From Oscillibacter sp. (GTDB lineage: Bacteria; Bacillota; Clostridia; Oscillospirales; Oscillospiraceae): 27,886 nt of DNA. Numbering within the stretch: the first letter of the stretch is position 1; each line of letters opens with the position of its first letter. The position numbers were made by a program, and so were the translations under genes. Below, piece after piece: positions 16,850 through 25,214 of this stretch. The DNA lies in the NCBI GenBank assembly GCA_022796315.1, contig JAAWIL010000006.1, forward strand, positions 1-27,886. Direction: 5' to 3'. The notes beneath the pieces were generated by a model. The model saw nothing but the letters and a program-made list of their open reading frames with translations. It did no database searches and had not been told where the DNA came from.

Positions 16850-16861
16850 CTCTCCTTCGTC

Positions 16862-17410
16862 TTAAAGCTCCAGCTGGACCTTGGCCTTCAGCACCGCCAC
16901 CACCGTCTTGGCATCCTCGATCTCGCCGGTAAGGCAGCGGTGGACCATCTCGCTGAAGGGAACGCGTTCCACCTGCAAAAACTCATCGGGGTCCAGGTGC
17001 TGCTCCTCCATTTGCAGGCCCCGAGCCAGGAAGAGGTGCAGCGTCTCGGTGTAGCAGCCGGGGGCCGGCAGGATCTTGCCCAGGGGCAGGAACACCTCCG
17101 GCACCGCCCCGGTCTCCTCCCGGAGCTCCCGCAGGGCCCCGGTGGCCGGGTCCTCGCCGGGGTCCAGCTTGCCGGCGGGAATCTCCAGCAGAGTCCGGCC
17201 CAATACATAGCGGTACTGTGTGACCACCAGCACGTTATTCCGCTCGTCCAGGGGCAGCACCGCCACACCGTCGCAGTGCTCCACCACCTCGCGGGTAGAG
17301 GTATTCCCGTTGGGGAGCAGGACCTGGTCCACATGGACCTGTACCAGGTTCCCGGAGAAGGTATCCTCCCGGCTGAGGGTCTTCTCGGTCAAATCAACAC
17401 ATGCCTTCAT
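16862..17410 (-). CDS. Nudix hydrolase, ADP-ribose pyrophosphatase type
   Basis: The 182-residue protein has a complete Nudix box: G80 X5 E86 X7 R94 E L X E98 E99 X G101, with Ala following. The preceding TLLEIPAGKLDPGE and the RYVLGR segment match the ADP-ribose pyrophosphatase (NudF-like) group, which splits ADP-ribose to AMP and ribose-5-phosphate; the substrate is inferred. AAGGAG lies before ATG. It is the first gene of the transcript that continues into walR-walK, an arrangement not found in the classical Bacillus operon. Confidence 0.9.
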   Translation of the reverse strand: MKACVDLTEKTLSREDTFSGNLVQVHVDQVLLPNGNTSTREVVEHCDGVAVLPLDERNNVLVVTQYRYVLGRTLLEIPAGKLDPGEDPATGALRELREETGAVPEVFLPLGKILPAPGCYTETLHLFLARGLQMEEQHLDPDEFLQVERVPFSEMVHRCLTGEIEDAKTVVAVLKAKVQLEL

Positions 17411-17492
17411 GACACAGCACTCCTTGTTGTTCTGTTATGGTTTCCGGGGAGAAGAAGGAGCGGGGGCTTCTTTCCCTCGGTCATACTCTCTA

Positions 17493-17521
17493 AAAATAGC
17501 ACAATTTGCCGGGAATGTCAA
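17493..17521 (-). promoter_or_regulatory. Promoter of the nudix-walRK operon
   Basis: On the minus strand TTGACA (plus 17516-17521), a 17-nt spacer and TATTTT (plus 17493-17498) precede the Nudix start by about 80 nt. It is the only convincing promoter ahead of walR. Confidence 0.8.
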
Positions 17522-17529
17522 AGGAAGCC

Positions 17530-17573
17530 GGAGAAAAAGACAGCGGTGACAGACGTTTCGTTCTGTCACCGCT
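17530..17573 (-). terminator. Intrinsic terminator of the ABC export operon
   Basis: AGCGGTGACAGA (17542-17553) pairs perfectly with TCTGTCACCGCT (17562-17573). On the minus strand the stem is followed by CTTTTTCT. It lies between the permease stop and the Nudix promoter and separates the two operons. A smaller GC hairpin (17595-17613) precedes it. Confidence 0.88.
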
Positions 17574-17628
17574 TCGCCGCGCGTCATTTGGGGACGGGAC
17601 CCCTGCGGTCCCGCCGCCTCCGGGGGAA

Positions 17629-18882
17629 TCACTCATGCCGCAGAGCGTCAATGGGATTGAGCTTGGCGGCCTTGTTGGCGGGGAGGTATCCAAACAGCAC
17701 CCCGATGCCCACAGACACCCCAAAGCTCACCATCACAGCGCTGAGGGTGGGGGTTGCATTAAAGGTGACGCCGCTGGCGCCCATGGACTCCACCAGCACT
17801 CCGCCCAGGAGCGTCCCGATGCCCGTGGCCACCAGGCACCCGAAGAGAATGCCCAGCAGGCCGCCCAGGGCGGAGGTGGTGCCGGCCTCGATGATGAACT
17901 GCCTGCGGATGTCCCGCCGCTTGGCCCCCAGGGATTTCCGGATGCCGATCTCCCGGGTCCGCTCCGTGACGGACACCAGCATGATGTTCATGATGCCGAT
18001 GCCGCCCACCAGCAGACTGATGGCCGCGATGGCCACCAGCACCGTCATGGCCACGCCCATCATGATGTTGATCTGGGCCACCTGCTCCGCCATGGTCTGG
18101 ATGTAGAAGGTGCTGGAGGTCTCCGTGTACTGTGTTCCGTAGAAGTTCAGCATCAGCTCCGTCAGCAGCTCCTTGGCAAGGCCGGAGGTCTCCCGGGAGG
18201 TGCAGGTGAGCTGGAAGAGCTGGATCTGGTTGGTACGGGAGAGCTGCATGGCGTTCTCGTAGGGGATGTATACGATGTCGTTCCCATCGCCCTCCTCCAT
18301 GATCTCGCTGCTCTGCTTCAGGACACCGATGACCGTGTATTTAATGCCGCCGATGGTGAGCTGTTTGTTCAGGGCATCCCCGTTGAAGGCCTCCTGCTCC
18401 AGGTATGCGCCGATGATGCAGACGTTGTGCCGCTGGAATACATCCACATAGGTGAGGAAGCGCCCCTTGGCCAGGATGTCTCCGTCCAGGGTGGTGCAGG
18501 TCTCCAGGCGGTAGAAGGCCTCGCTGACGCCGAAGATATTGGTTTTCTCGAACTCCTCGTTGTCCTTCCGCACGCCGGTGCCGGCGTTCACCCAGGGGGT
18601 GACGCCCACAAAGACGTCGGGCCGTTCCTCCACCAGATCGTAGATCTCCTGGGCGTCCATGGCCAGCGCTCCGCCGCCGAAGCCCCAGTTGTAGGCGTAG
18701 ATCTGGTTGATGCCCACCTTCTCCACCTGCTGCTCCACCATGCCGGTGAGACCGTTGCCCAGGGAGATGATGATGATCACCGCGCCCACGCCGATGATGA
18801 TGCCCAGCATGGTCAGGCAGGCCCGCATCTTGCTGGTCTGTAAGGACTTGAGGGCCAGCTTGAAGGATTGGGTAAAATTCAT
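17629..18882 (-). CDS. MacB-type ABC transporter permease (FtsX fold)
   Basis: The 417-residue protein has an N-terminal helix (about 20-42), a large extracytoplasmic MacB core domain (about 45-275) and three C-terminal helices, with TERTREIGIRKSLGAKR before the second of them and LNPIDALRHE at the end, as in MacB/FtsX-like permeases. It should form the channel half of a mechanotransmission exporter with the ATPase upstream and the adaptor before it. ATG overlaps the ATPase stop (ATGA). Known family members export peptides, drugs or lipoproteins; the cargo here is unknown. Confidence 0.92.
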   Translation of the reverse strand: MNFTQSFKLALKSLQTSKMRACLTMLGIIIGVGAVIIIISLGNGLTGMVEQQVEKVGINQIYAYNWGFGGGALAMDAQEIYDLVEERPDVFVGVTPWVNAGTGVRKDNEEFEKTNIFGVSEAFYRLETCTTLDGDILAKGRFLTYVDVFQRHNVCIIGAYLEQEAFNGDALNKQLTIGGIKYTVIGVLKQSSEIMEEGDGNDIVYIPYENAMQLSRTNQIQLFQLTCTSRETSGLAKELLTELMLNFYGTQYTETSSTFYIQTMAEQVAQINIMMGVAMTVLVAIAAISLLVGGIGIMNIMLVSVTERTREIGIRKSLGAKRRDIRRQFIIEAGTTSALGGLLGILFGCLVATGIGTLLGGVLVESMGASGVTFNATPTLSAVMVSFGVSVGIGVLFGYLPANKAAKLNPIDALRHE

Positions 18883-19613
18883 GCCTCCGCCTCCTCTTCC
18901 TCCCGGGCCTGGACCACCGCCTGGGGGTCCTGGGCATCGCCGTCATAGATGATCCGGCCGTCCTGGAGCCGGACGATCCGCTTGGCCTTCACGGCGATGG
19001 AGTTGTCATGGGTGATGAGGACCACCGTGTCCCCCTCCTGGTTCAGCTTCTGCAAAAAGCCCAGTACCTCCCGGCCCGTGCGGGAGTCCAGGGCGCCGGT
19101 GGGCTCGTCGGCCAGAATCAGGCTGGGGTTCCCCGCCAGGGCCCGGGCGATGGACACCCGCTGCTGCTGGCCGCCGGAGAGCTGGCTGGGGAGGTTCTTC
19201 CGTTTGTCCTGAAGGCCCACCCGCTCCAGGGAGTGGATGGCCCGCTCCCGGCGCTCCTCGGCGGAGATGCCGGCGTACAATAGGGGCAGCTCCACATTCT
19301 CCTGGACCGTGAGCTTGGGGATCAGGTTGTACTGCTGGAAGATGAACCCCAGCATCTTGTTGCGGATCTCCGCCTGCTGGTCGTCGTGCATGGTGGATAC
19401 ATCCACGCCGCCCAGGTGATAGGTGCCGGAGGTGGGGACGTCCAGACAGCCGATGATGTTCATGGCCGTGGACTTGCCGGAACCGGACTGGCCCACAATG
19501 GCCACGAATTCCCCCTGGTCAATGGTGAGGCTGATGCCGTCCAGGGCATGGACCTCCTCGCTGCCCATCTGATAGATCTTGTAGATGTTCCGCAGCTCGA
19601 TCAGATGCTCCAC
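18879..19613 (-). CDS. MacB/LolD-type ABC transporter ATPase
   Basis: The 244-residue ATPase powers the neighbouring permease. It has Walker A GQSGSGKST (41-49), the Q loop FQQYNLIPKLTV, the signature LSGGQQQRVS (145-154), Walker B LILADEPTGALD (Glu170 catalytic) and the switch histidine in LITHD. The LPSQLSGGQQQR and ADEPTGALD wording is that of the LolD/MacB family. It starts four bases after the adaptor stop and overlaps the permease gene. Confidence 0.95.
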   Translation of the reverse strand: MEHLIELRNIYKIYQMGSEEVHALDGISLTIDQGEFVAIVGQSGSGKSTAMNIIGCLDVPTSGTYHLGGVDVSTMHDDQQAEIRNKMLGFIFQQYNLIPKLTVQENVELPLLYAGISAEERRERAIHSLERVGLQDKRKNLPSQLSGGQQQRVSIARALAGNPSLILADEPTGALDSRTGREVLGFLQKLNQEGDTVVLITHDNSIAVKAKRIVRLQDGRIIYDGDAQDPQAVVQAREEEEAEA

Positions 19614-19617
19614 GTGC

Positions 19618-21213
19618 TTAGCCTCCCATCATAGCGGGGTCCGCCTGCTGGATGTAGAGAACGGTCTCGCCCTCCGTGAGGCCGGAGGTGATCTCAATGT
19701 AATTGTCGTCGCTGTGGCCCAGGGACACGGGGCGCTCCTCCAGCAGGGAGGGGTCCACCACGGTCACGCCGTCCTCGGCCATGGCGCCGGGGGTGGGCAC
19801 CAGGACCGTGTTGCCCCGGTTCACGGCGCTCACGGGGACGGTGAGCACCTGCTTGGCGTCTCCGCAGAGGATGGTGGCGGAGATGTTCATGCCCGGCTTT
19901 AAGGCGCCGTATTCAGAGATGGAGATGGTGACGGGGTAGGTGGTGAAGCCGTCGGTGGTGGTGCCGTTGACGCTGATCCGGTCCACGGTGCCGTAGAAGA
20001 CCTGACCGGGCAGGGCCGCGGCGGTGACCTCCACCTGCTGGCCGGCCTCCACCTTGCCGATGTCCAGCTCGTTGACCTTCATCTCCGCCTTCAGGCGGCT
20101 CAGGTCATAAATCGTGGCCAGGGCGCCGCTCCGGCCGCTGTCCACCTTGTCCCCGGCCTTGAAGTTCTTCTCGATCACCGTGCCGGAGATGGGGGAGGTG
20201 ATGTTGTAGTCCTCCAGGTTGGCCGAGGCGCTGCCGGCGGAGAGCCGGGCGCTCTCCACGCTGAGCCGGGCGTTTTCCACCTGACTGCGGTTGGACTCGG
20301 ACTCGATGGTGCAGAGGGTCTCCCCCTTGCTGACGGCGCTGCCGGCCAGACGGTCCAGCCCGGTGACGGTGCCGCCGCTGGCGGCGTAGATCGTGGCGGA
20401 GCCGGGCATGGAGAAGTGGGTGCGGCCGTAGCTGCAGAAACTGCCGATGGTGGCGGAGACGTTGTAGGTCTCGGACACCACGCCGGGGTTGGTAAGCTTC
20501 ACCCGGACGCTGCTGCACTCCCGGCCGTCGGAGGTGATGGTGGTGTCATCGGACACCGTCTCTACCGTACCCTGCACCGGCGCGTCAAATTCTCCGATAA
20601 ACACCGTGGCGCTCTGGCCCACATAGAAGTCCGAGGGCTTGGTGTAGGGGAAGAGGAAGTCAACGCTCAGGTCCGTGCTGGTGATGACCTTGGCCAGGGC
20701 CGTACCGGCGGAGACGCTGTCGCCGTTGTGGACGAAGATCTCCTGGATGATGCCGGCGATGGGAGACGTGGGGTGGAGGGCTTCCAGGGCCTGCTCATAG
20801 CTGAGCCGGGCCTGCTGCGTGGAGAGGTTCGCCCGGTCCACGGAGCTCTGGGCGTCGCTGTGGTCCAGGGCATACAGCAGCGCTCCCTGCTCCACCAGAT
20901 CGCCCTCCTCAAAGGGGGCGCTTAGAATGTTGCCGGAGACCAGCGTGGTCACCTGATAGGAGTCCGTGGGTTCTAGCGTGGCGGAGCCGGCGACGGACAG
21001 CGTCAGGTCCCGGCGCTCCGCCACCGCCGTCTGGTAGCCGGCCCCCGCGACGGCGGTGTTCCCGCCCAGACGGGGCAGGATGACCCCGGCCAGCACCACC
21101 AGCGCCAGCCCCCCCGCCAGAATCTTTTTCCGCCGGTTCCAGCGGATGGTCGGGAGGCGGAAGCGCCGCTTCTTCTGCTCCTGAACCTCTTCCTGCAGCA
21201 TGGTCTCATTCAT
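19618..21213 (-). CDS. Membrane-fusion (HlyD/MacA-like) adaptor of the ABC exporter
   Basis: The 531-residue protein has a basic cytoplasmic start, one membrane helix (about 30-50), a biotinyl-lipoyl-like half-motif near TLEPTDSYQVTT, a short helical hairpin, a second lipoyl half (NITSPISGTVIEK) and beta-barrel domains, the layout of MacA/YknX adaptors. It is longer than MacA because of an inserted domain between the lipoyl halves. ATG 21213 has AAGGAG nine bases ahead; upstream in-frame codons lie in the leader. First gene of the operon adaptor-ATPase-permease. In a single-membrane cell it would link the permease to the extracellular side. Confidence 0.9.
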   Translation of the reverse strand: MNETMLQEEVQEQKKRRFRLPTIRWNRRKKILAGGLALVVLAGVILPRLGGNTAVAGAGYQTAVAERRDLTLSVAGSATLEPTDSYQVTTLVSGNILSAPFEEGDLVEQGALLYALDHSDAQSSVDRANLSTQQARLSYEQALEALHPTSPIAGIIQEIFVHNGDSVSAGTALAKVITSTDLSVDFLFPYTKPSDFYVGQSATVFIGEFDAPVQGTVETVSDDTTITSDGRECSSVRVKLTNPGVVSETYNVSATIGSFCSYGRTHFSMPGSATIYAASGGTVTGLDRLAGSAVSKGETLCTIESESNRSQVENARLSVESARLSAGSASANLEDYNITSPISGTVIEKNFKAGDKVDSGRSGALATIYDLSRLKAEMKVNELDIGKVEAGQQVEVTAAALPGQVFYGTVDRISVNGTTTDGFTTYPVTISISEYGALKPGMNISATILCGDAKQVLTVPVSAVNRGNTVLVPTPGAMAEDGVTVVDPSLLEERPVSLGHSDDNYIEITSGLTEGETVLYIQQADPAMMGG

Positions 21214-21309
21214 AGTCAGTCTCTCCTTGCGTTTGGTTTGAGTTCTCTCCAAAGAAAGAGTACGAGACAGGCCGTCTTATTTCTTCAACTTTTGGAAAGA
21301 TTCTTGGAT

Positions 21310-21335
21310 TACTATATTAGGTAGTTAATACAATA
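21310..21335. promoter_or_regulatory. Operator-like inverted repeat over the exporter promoter
   Basis: TACTATATTA (21310-21319) and TAATACAATA (21326-21335) match as inverted arms at eight of ten positions around a 6-nt centre. The right arm contains the -10 box, so a bound protein would block transcription. The shape recalls sites of YtrA-type GntR repressors, which often control ABC exporters; the repressor is not in the window. Confidence 0.5.
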
Positions 21336-21357
21336 GCACAAATTTGGAATTTGTCAA
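21330..21357 (-). promoter_or_regulatory. Promoter of the ABC export operon
   Basis: On the minus strand TTGACA (plus 21352-21357), a 16-nt spacer and TATTGT (plus 21330-21335) precede the adaptor start, leaving a leader of about 110 nt. Confidence 0.75.
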
Positions 21358-21360
21358 GAG

Positions 21361-21507
21361 CGACTTGAGAAATTCCTCATGGGCCAGGGGCAACATACAC
21401 CCTCCACCCTGTGGAAGGTCAAGTCTTTTTTGAAAAAAGGTCCTTCGATCTGATTCAGGCAGAAAGCGGCGGGAGAATTCCGGTGGGGAGAGAGGGGACC
21501 GGGCCGC
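21361..21507. other. Non-coding stretch with no clear feature
   Basis: Between the exporter promoter and the sugar-operon terminator I find only a short T6GA6 mirror (near 21424-21438). A 66-codon open frame on the minus strand lacks a ribosome site and crosses the promoter, so it is not called. Confidence 0.4.
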
Positions 21508-21541
21508 GAAAAAGGGCCCCGTCACATATGACGGGGCCCTT
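21508..21541 (-). terminator. Intrinsic terminator of the sugar-import operon
   Basis: AAGGGCCCCGTCA (21512-21524) and TGACGGGGCCCTT (21529-21541) form a perfect 13-bp stem with a CATA loop. On the minus strand it runs straight into TTTTTC. It lies 8 nt past the stop of the small protein gene. Confidence 0.92.
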
Positions 21542-21549
21542 GGGAGGGA

Positions 21550-21849
21550 TTACAGCAGATTCTTATGTTCCAGAATTTCTTTGATGCTGTCGAGATTGTT
21601 GAGGATGTTGTTTACATCCGCGATGGTGGGCTTGCTATTGGCGGTGGTCTCCAGCTGGGCCACCAGACCGGCGGCGGCCTCCTGGGTGGGCTGGCCGTTG
21701 TCCAGGGCGTCCAGATAGGCGCCGCAGGCGTTCAGCAGCTTCTCATTGGGGGCGCCGGAAGGGAAGCCGCAGAAGAAGTAGGCGTCCAGCCGGAACTTCT
21801 CTTGCTTGTGAATCTCTCTGATTTTCGTGATGAGCTCTTCCTTGGTCAT
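21550..21849 (-). CDS. Small acidic protein, unknown function
   Basis: The 99-residue product is soluble and mostly helical by appearance: a charged N-terminal helix (KEELITKIREIHKQEKF), an FFCGFPSG turn with one cysteine, and two leucine-rich helices at the end. I do not recognise the family. GGAGG lies nine bases before ATG, it begins 33 nt after the second permease gene, and a strong terminator follows, so it is the genuine last gene of the sugar-import operon. A role in transport or its control would be a guess from position alone. Confidence 0.75.
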   Translation of the reverse strand: MTKEELITKIREIHKQEKFRLDAYFFCGFPSGAPNEKLLNACGAYLDALDNGQPTQEAAAGLVAQLETTANSKPTIADVNNILNNLDSIKEILEHKNLL

Positions 21850-21882
21850 AGTATGTTTCCTCCAGATTCATAATTGATGGCC

Positions 21883-22740
21883 TTATCCCTTTACGCCGCC
21901 GGAAGCCAGGCCGCTGACCAGGTTCTTCTCAATGCACATAAACAGGATGACCACCGGGATAATGGCGAAGATCGAGGCGGCGAACAGGTACTGCCACTCA
22001 ATCATATTATATCCGTTAAAGGTGTTGATGCCAACCGTCAAAGGTTTCAGGGCGTCGGTGGAGATCAGGCACAGGGCCACCGTGTACTCGTTCCAGGCGT
22101 TGATAAAAATGAAGATCAGCGTGGTCACGATGCCCGGCGCGGCCACCGGCAGCAGAACCCGCATCATGGCCTGAATCCGGTTGCAGCCGTCGATGGTGGC
22201 GGCGTGCTCCATGTCCGCCGAAATGCCCATGAAGGTTCCCCGCAGCAGCCAGATGGTGAAGGCCTGATTGAAGGCCGCGTTGATAAAGATCAGGCCCAGC
22301 AGGCTGTCCGTCAGGCCCAGCCGCTGCATGACCTGGTAGATGCCGATGAGCAGCACCACCGGGGCGAACATCTGGGAGACGATGACGAAGCCCAGGAACG
22401 CGGTCTGACCCTTGAACTTCATCCGGGCCAGGGCGTAGGCGGCGGGAATGCCGCACAGCATGGCGATGATGGTGGACCCTCCGGCGATGAAGACGGAGTT
22501 CAGCATGTACTTGGCCATGGGGGCCCGGCTCCAGATGTCAATGAAGTTGGACCACAGGGCGGTGATGGGCAGGATGGTGCCGACGGGGGAGAAGATCTCG
22601 CTGCGGCTCTTCAAGGCGGTGCAGAACATGGCGAAGTAGGGGTACAGGGTAATCACGCATACGTCCAGCACCACGAAGTAGAGCAGCAGGCGCAGGATGG
22701 TCTTCTTGAGGGAAGTGGGCTTTTTGATCGTTTCGGTCAC
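21883..22740 (-). CDS. Sugar ABC transporter permease, MalG type
   Basis: The 285-residue protein has six hydrophobic segments and the EAA loop DMEHAATIDGCNRIQAMMRVLLP that docks the ATPase, followed by NAWNEYTVAL. This is the CUT1 (di- and oligosaccharide) family second permease. Its ATG overlaps the stop of the first permease gene (ATGA). No ATPase is encoded here; CUT1 systems in Firmicutes commonly borrow a shared MsmK-like ATPase encoded elsewhere. Confidence 0.93.
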   Translation of the reverse strand: MTETIKKPTSLKKTILRLLLYFVVLDVCVITLYPYFAMFCTALKSRSEIFSPVGTILPITALWSNFIDIWSRAPMAKYMLNSVFIAGGSTIIAMLCGIPAAYALARMKFKGQTAFLGFVIVSQMFAPVVLLIGIYQVMQRLGLTDSLLGLIFINAAFNQAFTIWLLRGTFMGISADMEHAATIDGCNRIQAMMRVLLPVAAPGIVTTLIFIFINAWNEYTVALCLISTDALKPLTVGINTFNGYNMIEWQYLFAASIFAIIPVVILFMCIEKNLVSGLASGGVKG

Positions 22741-23696
22741 AGGTCATCCTCTCCTTTCCGCAGCGTGTAGATCATGTAGGTACTGGCGCAGATCAGCAGG
22801 ATGATAAAGCCGATCACCGAGACGGCGGCGGCTTCGCCCTGCTTGCCGTTGTAGAAGGCCAGCTTATAGAGGTAGGTCACCAGGGTGTCCGTGTAGCTGG
22901 CCGGGTCGCCCTTGGTCATGGTCCAGATGATGGGGAAGGAGTTGAAAACGTAGATGATGTTCAGCACCGTGCTCACCGTCAGGGAGGACCTCACCAGCGG
23001 CAGCGTGATCCGGAAGAGCTTCTGCCAGTAGTTGGCGCCGTCCACCGTGGCGGCCTCGTAGTAGGAGCCGTCAATACTCTGAAGGCCCGAGAGGACGCAG
23101 AAGCACACAAAGGGGATGGTGACGAAGATGCCGCAGGCGATCTCCCAGGCAAACCAGGCGGAGGGCGTCGAGGTCCAGTTTACCGGTGCGCTGATGATGC
23201 CCAGCTTCAGAAGCAGCGTGTTCAGCGTGCCGTAGTCCGTGTTGATCACGAACTTCCAGGCGCTGGCCTGAATCACCAGAGTGGTGGCCCAGGGGAAGAC
23301 CACGATGGCCCGGGCGATCTTCCGGCCCTTGAACTCGTTGTTCAGGATCAGGGCCAGGATAAAGCCCAGCAGGGTGGAGAGGACCACCACGGCCACGGTC
23401 CAGAGGAGGGTGTTTCTCAGCACCAGGGCGAAGGTGGGGTCGTTGAGAACGTTGGTGAAGTTTTCAAAGTCATTGAAGCCCTTCAGCTTGCCCGCCCGGG
23501 TCACCTTGTTCAGGGAGAGCTGGAAGACCTTGAAAATGGGAATCACGATGAAAATCGCCATGAGGATCACACTGGGGGCAATCCAGATGTAGGGCTCAAC
23601 GGTGCGGAAAAACCGTTTGCTTCCGGGATTGGGAAGGCGGGGGCTTGCCTGCTGAACCTGCCGGTCCGCAGGGGCCGCAGAGGTTTTTGTACTCAC
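22737..23696 (-). CDS. Sugar ABC transporter permease, MalF type
   Basis: The 319-residue protein has a cytoplasmic N-terminal tail, six membrane segments and an EAA loop YYEAATVDGANYWQKLFRITLP, marking a CUT1 family first permease. The frame is open further upstream, but GTG 23696 has AGGAGG seven bases ahead and gives the normal length. A 154-nt gap with two stem-loops separates it from the binding-protein gene. Confidence 0.93.
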   Translation of the reverse strand: MSTKTSAAPADRQVQQASPRLPNPGSKRFFRTVEPYIWIAPSVILMAIFIVIPIFKVFQLSLNKVTRAGKLKGFNDFENFTNVLNDPTFALVLRNTLLWTVAVVVLSTLLGFILALILNNEFKGRKIARAIVVFPWATTLVIQASAWKFVINTDYGTLNTLLLKLGIISAPVNWTSTPSAWFAWEIACGIFVTIPFVCFCVLSGLQSIDGSYYEAATVDGANYWQKLFRITLPLVRSSLTVSTVLNIIYVFNSFPIIWTMTKGDPASYTDTLVTYLYKLAFYNGKQGEAAAVSVIGFIILLICASTYMIYTLRKGEDDL

Positions 23697-23734
23697 GGAG
23701 ACACCTCCTAATAGTTTGATGAAGGGAACACCTT

Positions 23735-23821
23735 CCGGCCGCTTTCCAAGGACAGAGCGTCTCTGCCCTTGGAAAACGGCTGGAAGAGAGCGGGGGGCCG
23801 GGCCGTGTCGGCCCGGCCCCG
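23735..23821 (-). other. Two stem-loops between binding-protein and permease genes
   Basis: The first pairs 23743-23757 with 23761-23775 (15 bp, one mismatch, CGT loop) and may extend outward. The second pairs GGGGCCGGGCC (23794-23804) with GGCCCGGCCCC (23810-23820). Neither has a T run after it on the minus strand. Such structures often protect the binding-protein message and lower permease output. Confidence 0.65.
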
Positions 23822-23850
23822 CGGTCACATGCGTTTGTGCTTTGCCTGGC

Positions 23851-25122
23851 TTAGCCGGCGATCTGAGCCTGGAGAGCGTCCAGCAGCTCCTGGACGTTGC
23901 CGCCCTGCAGAGCCTGCTGCTCCACGTTGATGACGCCCTGCTTCACGTCGGCCCACCTGGCCTGCGCGGTGGGATAGAACTTGGCGGAGCCAACGATCTC
24001 AATCCAGCTGGCGGCAGCCGGGTCGGCAGCGGCCATGATCTCGCCGCCGGTGCTGGTGGCGGGCAGGAAGTCCTCCATGATGACCCAGTCAGAGTAACGG
24101 GCATCGTCATAGAAGAAATCAAAGAAGGTCTTGATGGCCTCCACCTTGTTGTCGGTGTCCTCGTTGTCAAACACCATGAACCGGTCCATAACGCCCACGG
24201 AGGAAGTGCTTTTGCCCTCGTTGGCGGGGAGGGAGCCGATGCCGAAGTTGATGGGGTTCTCGGTGCTGGCAACATAGGAGGAGATCTGGTTGGGGCCGAT
24301 CATCATGGCCAGCTTGCCGGCGGCGAACAGCTCCTGCAGATCATAACGGGTCTGGGTAGCGGGGTCGGAGTTGGTCAGGCCGTCCTTGGCCAGGCCGACG
24401 ATGTACTCCACAGCCTCCACGTTCTCGGGGCTGTTCAGGGTCCAGTTGCCGGAGGCGTCCAGGAAGTCGCCGCCGTTGGTCCAGGCGTAATAGGCGAAGC
24501 AGGCCTGGCCCTCGTCGGTGGTCATATCCACGCCCCAGGGATAGATGTTGGCGTCATAGGCCTTGATCTTCTCGCAGGCGGTTCTCAGCTCGGCCCAGGT
24601 GGTGGGCACCTCGGCGCCGGCGGCCTCCAGGATGTCCTTGTTGTAGTACATGGCACGGGCGGAAGCCAGGTCGGGGATGGCCCAGATGGTGCCGTCGATG
24701 TTGGACTGCTCCAGGAAGGCGGGATAGAACTTGGCATAGGTCTCATCGCTGACAAAGGTCTGAATGGGACGGAGCAGATCGTCGGACACATAGTCGGCGA
24801 ACACGTCGATGTTCAGGATGTCGGGAGCGGCGTTGTTGGAGACGCGGGTGTTGACCACGGTGGCGATATCGTTCCAAGAAATGACCTCCACGGTCAGGTC
24901 AATGTTCTCGTAGGCGCCGTTGAACTCGTCCTGGAAATCGGCCCACCACTGCTTGGTCTGTTTGCCGTACTCGGCGGCAATCACATTGATGGCAACCTTC
25001 TCACCGGAAGCGCCGTCATCGGCGCCGTCGTCGGCCGGCTCCGTGGTGTCGCCGCCACCGCCGCAGGCGGCCAGAGACAGGGCCATCACAAGGGCCAGCA
25101 GTGCTGCAAGAAACTTCTTCAT
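23851..25122 (-). CDS. Sugar-binding lipoprotein of an ABC importer
   Basis: The 423-residue protein has a lipoprotein signal MKKFLAALLALVMALSLAAC (lipobox LAAC, Cys20), a Gly/Asp-rich linker, and an extracellular solute-binding family 1 fold with WADFQDEFN, PDILNIDVFADY and YYNKDILEAAGAEVPTTWAEL. It should capture the sugar at the cell surface and pass it to the two permeases. ATG 25122 is chosen over ATG 25128 because GAGGAG is then seven bases away. It is the first gene of the operon and probably the most expressed. The ligand is unknown; the kinase genes nearby suggest an amino sugar or a glycan containing one. Confidence 0.93.
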   Translation of the reverse strand: MKKFLAALLALVMALSLAACGGGGDTTEPADDGADDGASGEKVAINVIAAEYGKQTKQWWADFQDEFNGAYENIDLTVEVISWNDIATVVNTRVSNNAAPDILNIDVFADYVSDDLLRPIQTFVSDETYAKFYPAFLEQSNIDGTIWAIPDLASARAMYYNKDILEAAGAEVPTTWAELRTACEKIKAYDANIYPWGVDMTTDEGQACFAYYAWTNGGDFLDASGNWTLNSPENVEAVEYIVGLAKDGLTNSDPATQTRYDLQELFAAGKLAMMIGPNQISSYVASTENPINFGIGSLPANEGKSTSSVGVMDRFMVFDNEDTDNKVEAIKTFFDFFYDDARYSDWVIMEDFLPATSTGGEIMAAADPAAASWIEIVGSAKFYPTAQARWADVKQGVINVEQQALQGGNVQELLDALQAQIAG

Positions 25123-25168
25123 TGTCATTCTCCTCTTCTTCTTCAGATTTGCGTATAAACGCTGTTGG

Positions 25169-25205
25169 GAGAAGGCAAATGGGGATATTTCACAAATGCC
25201 TTCTC
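25169..25205 (-). other. 5'-end stem-loop of the sugar-operon leader
   Basis: GAGAAGGCA (25169-25177) and TGCCTTCTC (25197-25205) form a perfect 9-bp stem with a 19-nt loop. From the -10 box the transcript should begin at about 25208, so the stem would close the very 5' end of the mRNA, where it could slow decay. Confidence 0.5.
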
Positions 25206-25214
25206 TTGATACAA

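Noticed and set aside
21325..21525. 66-codon open frame on the minus strand before the exporter operon
   Set aside because: No ribosome site, overlaps the exporter promoter and begins next to the sugar-operon terminator.
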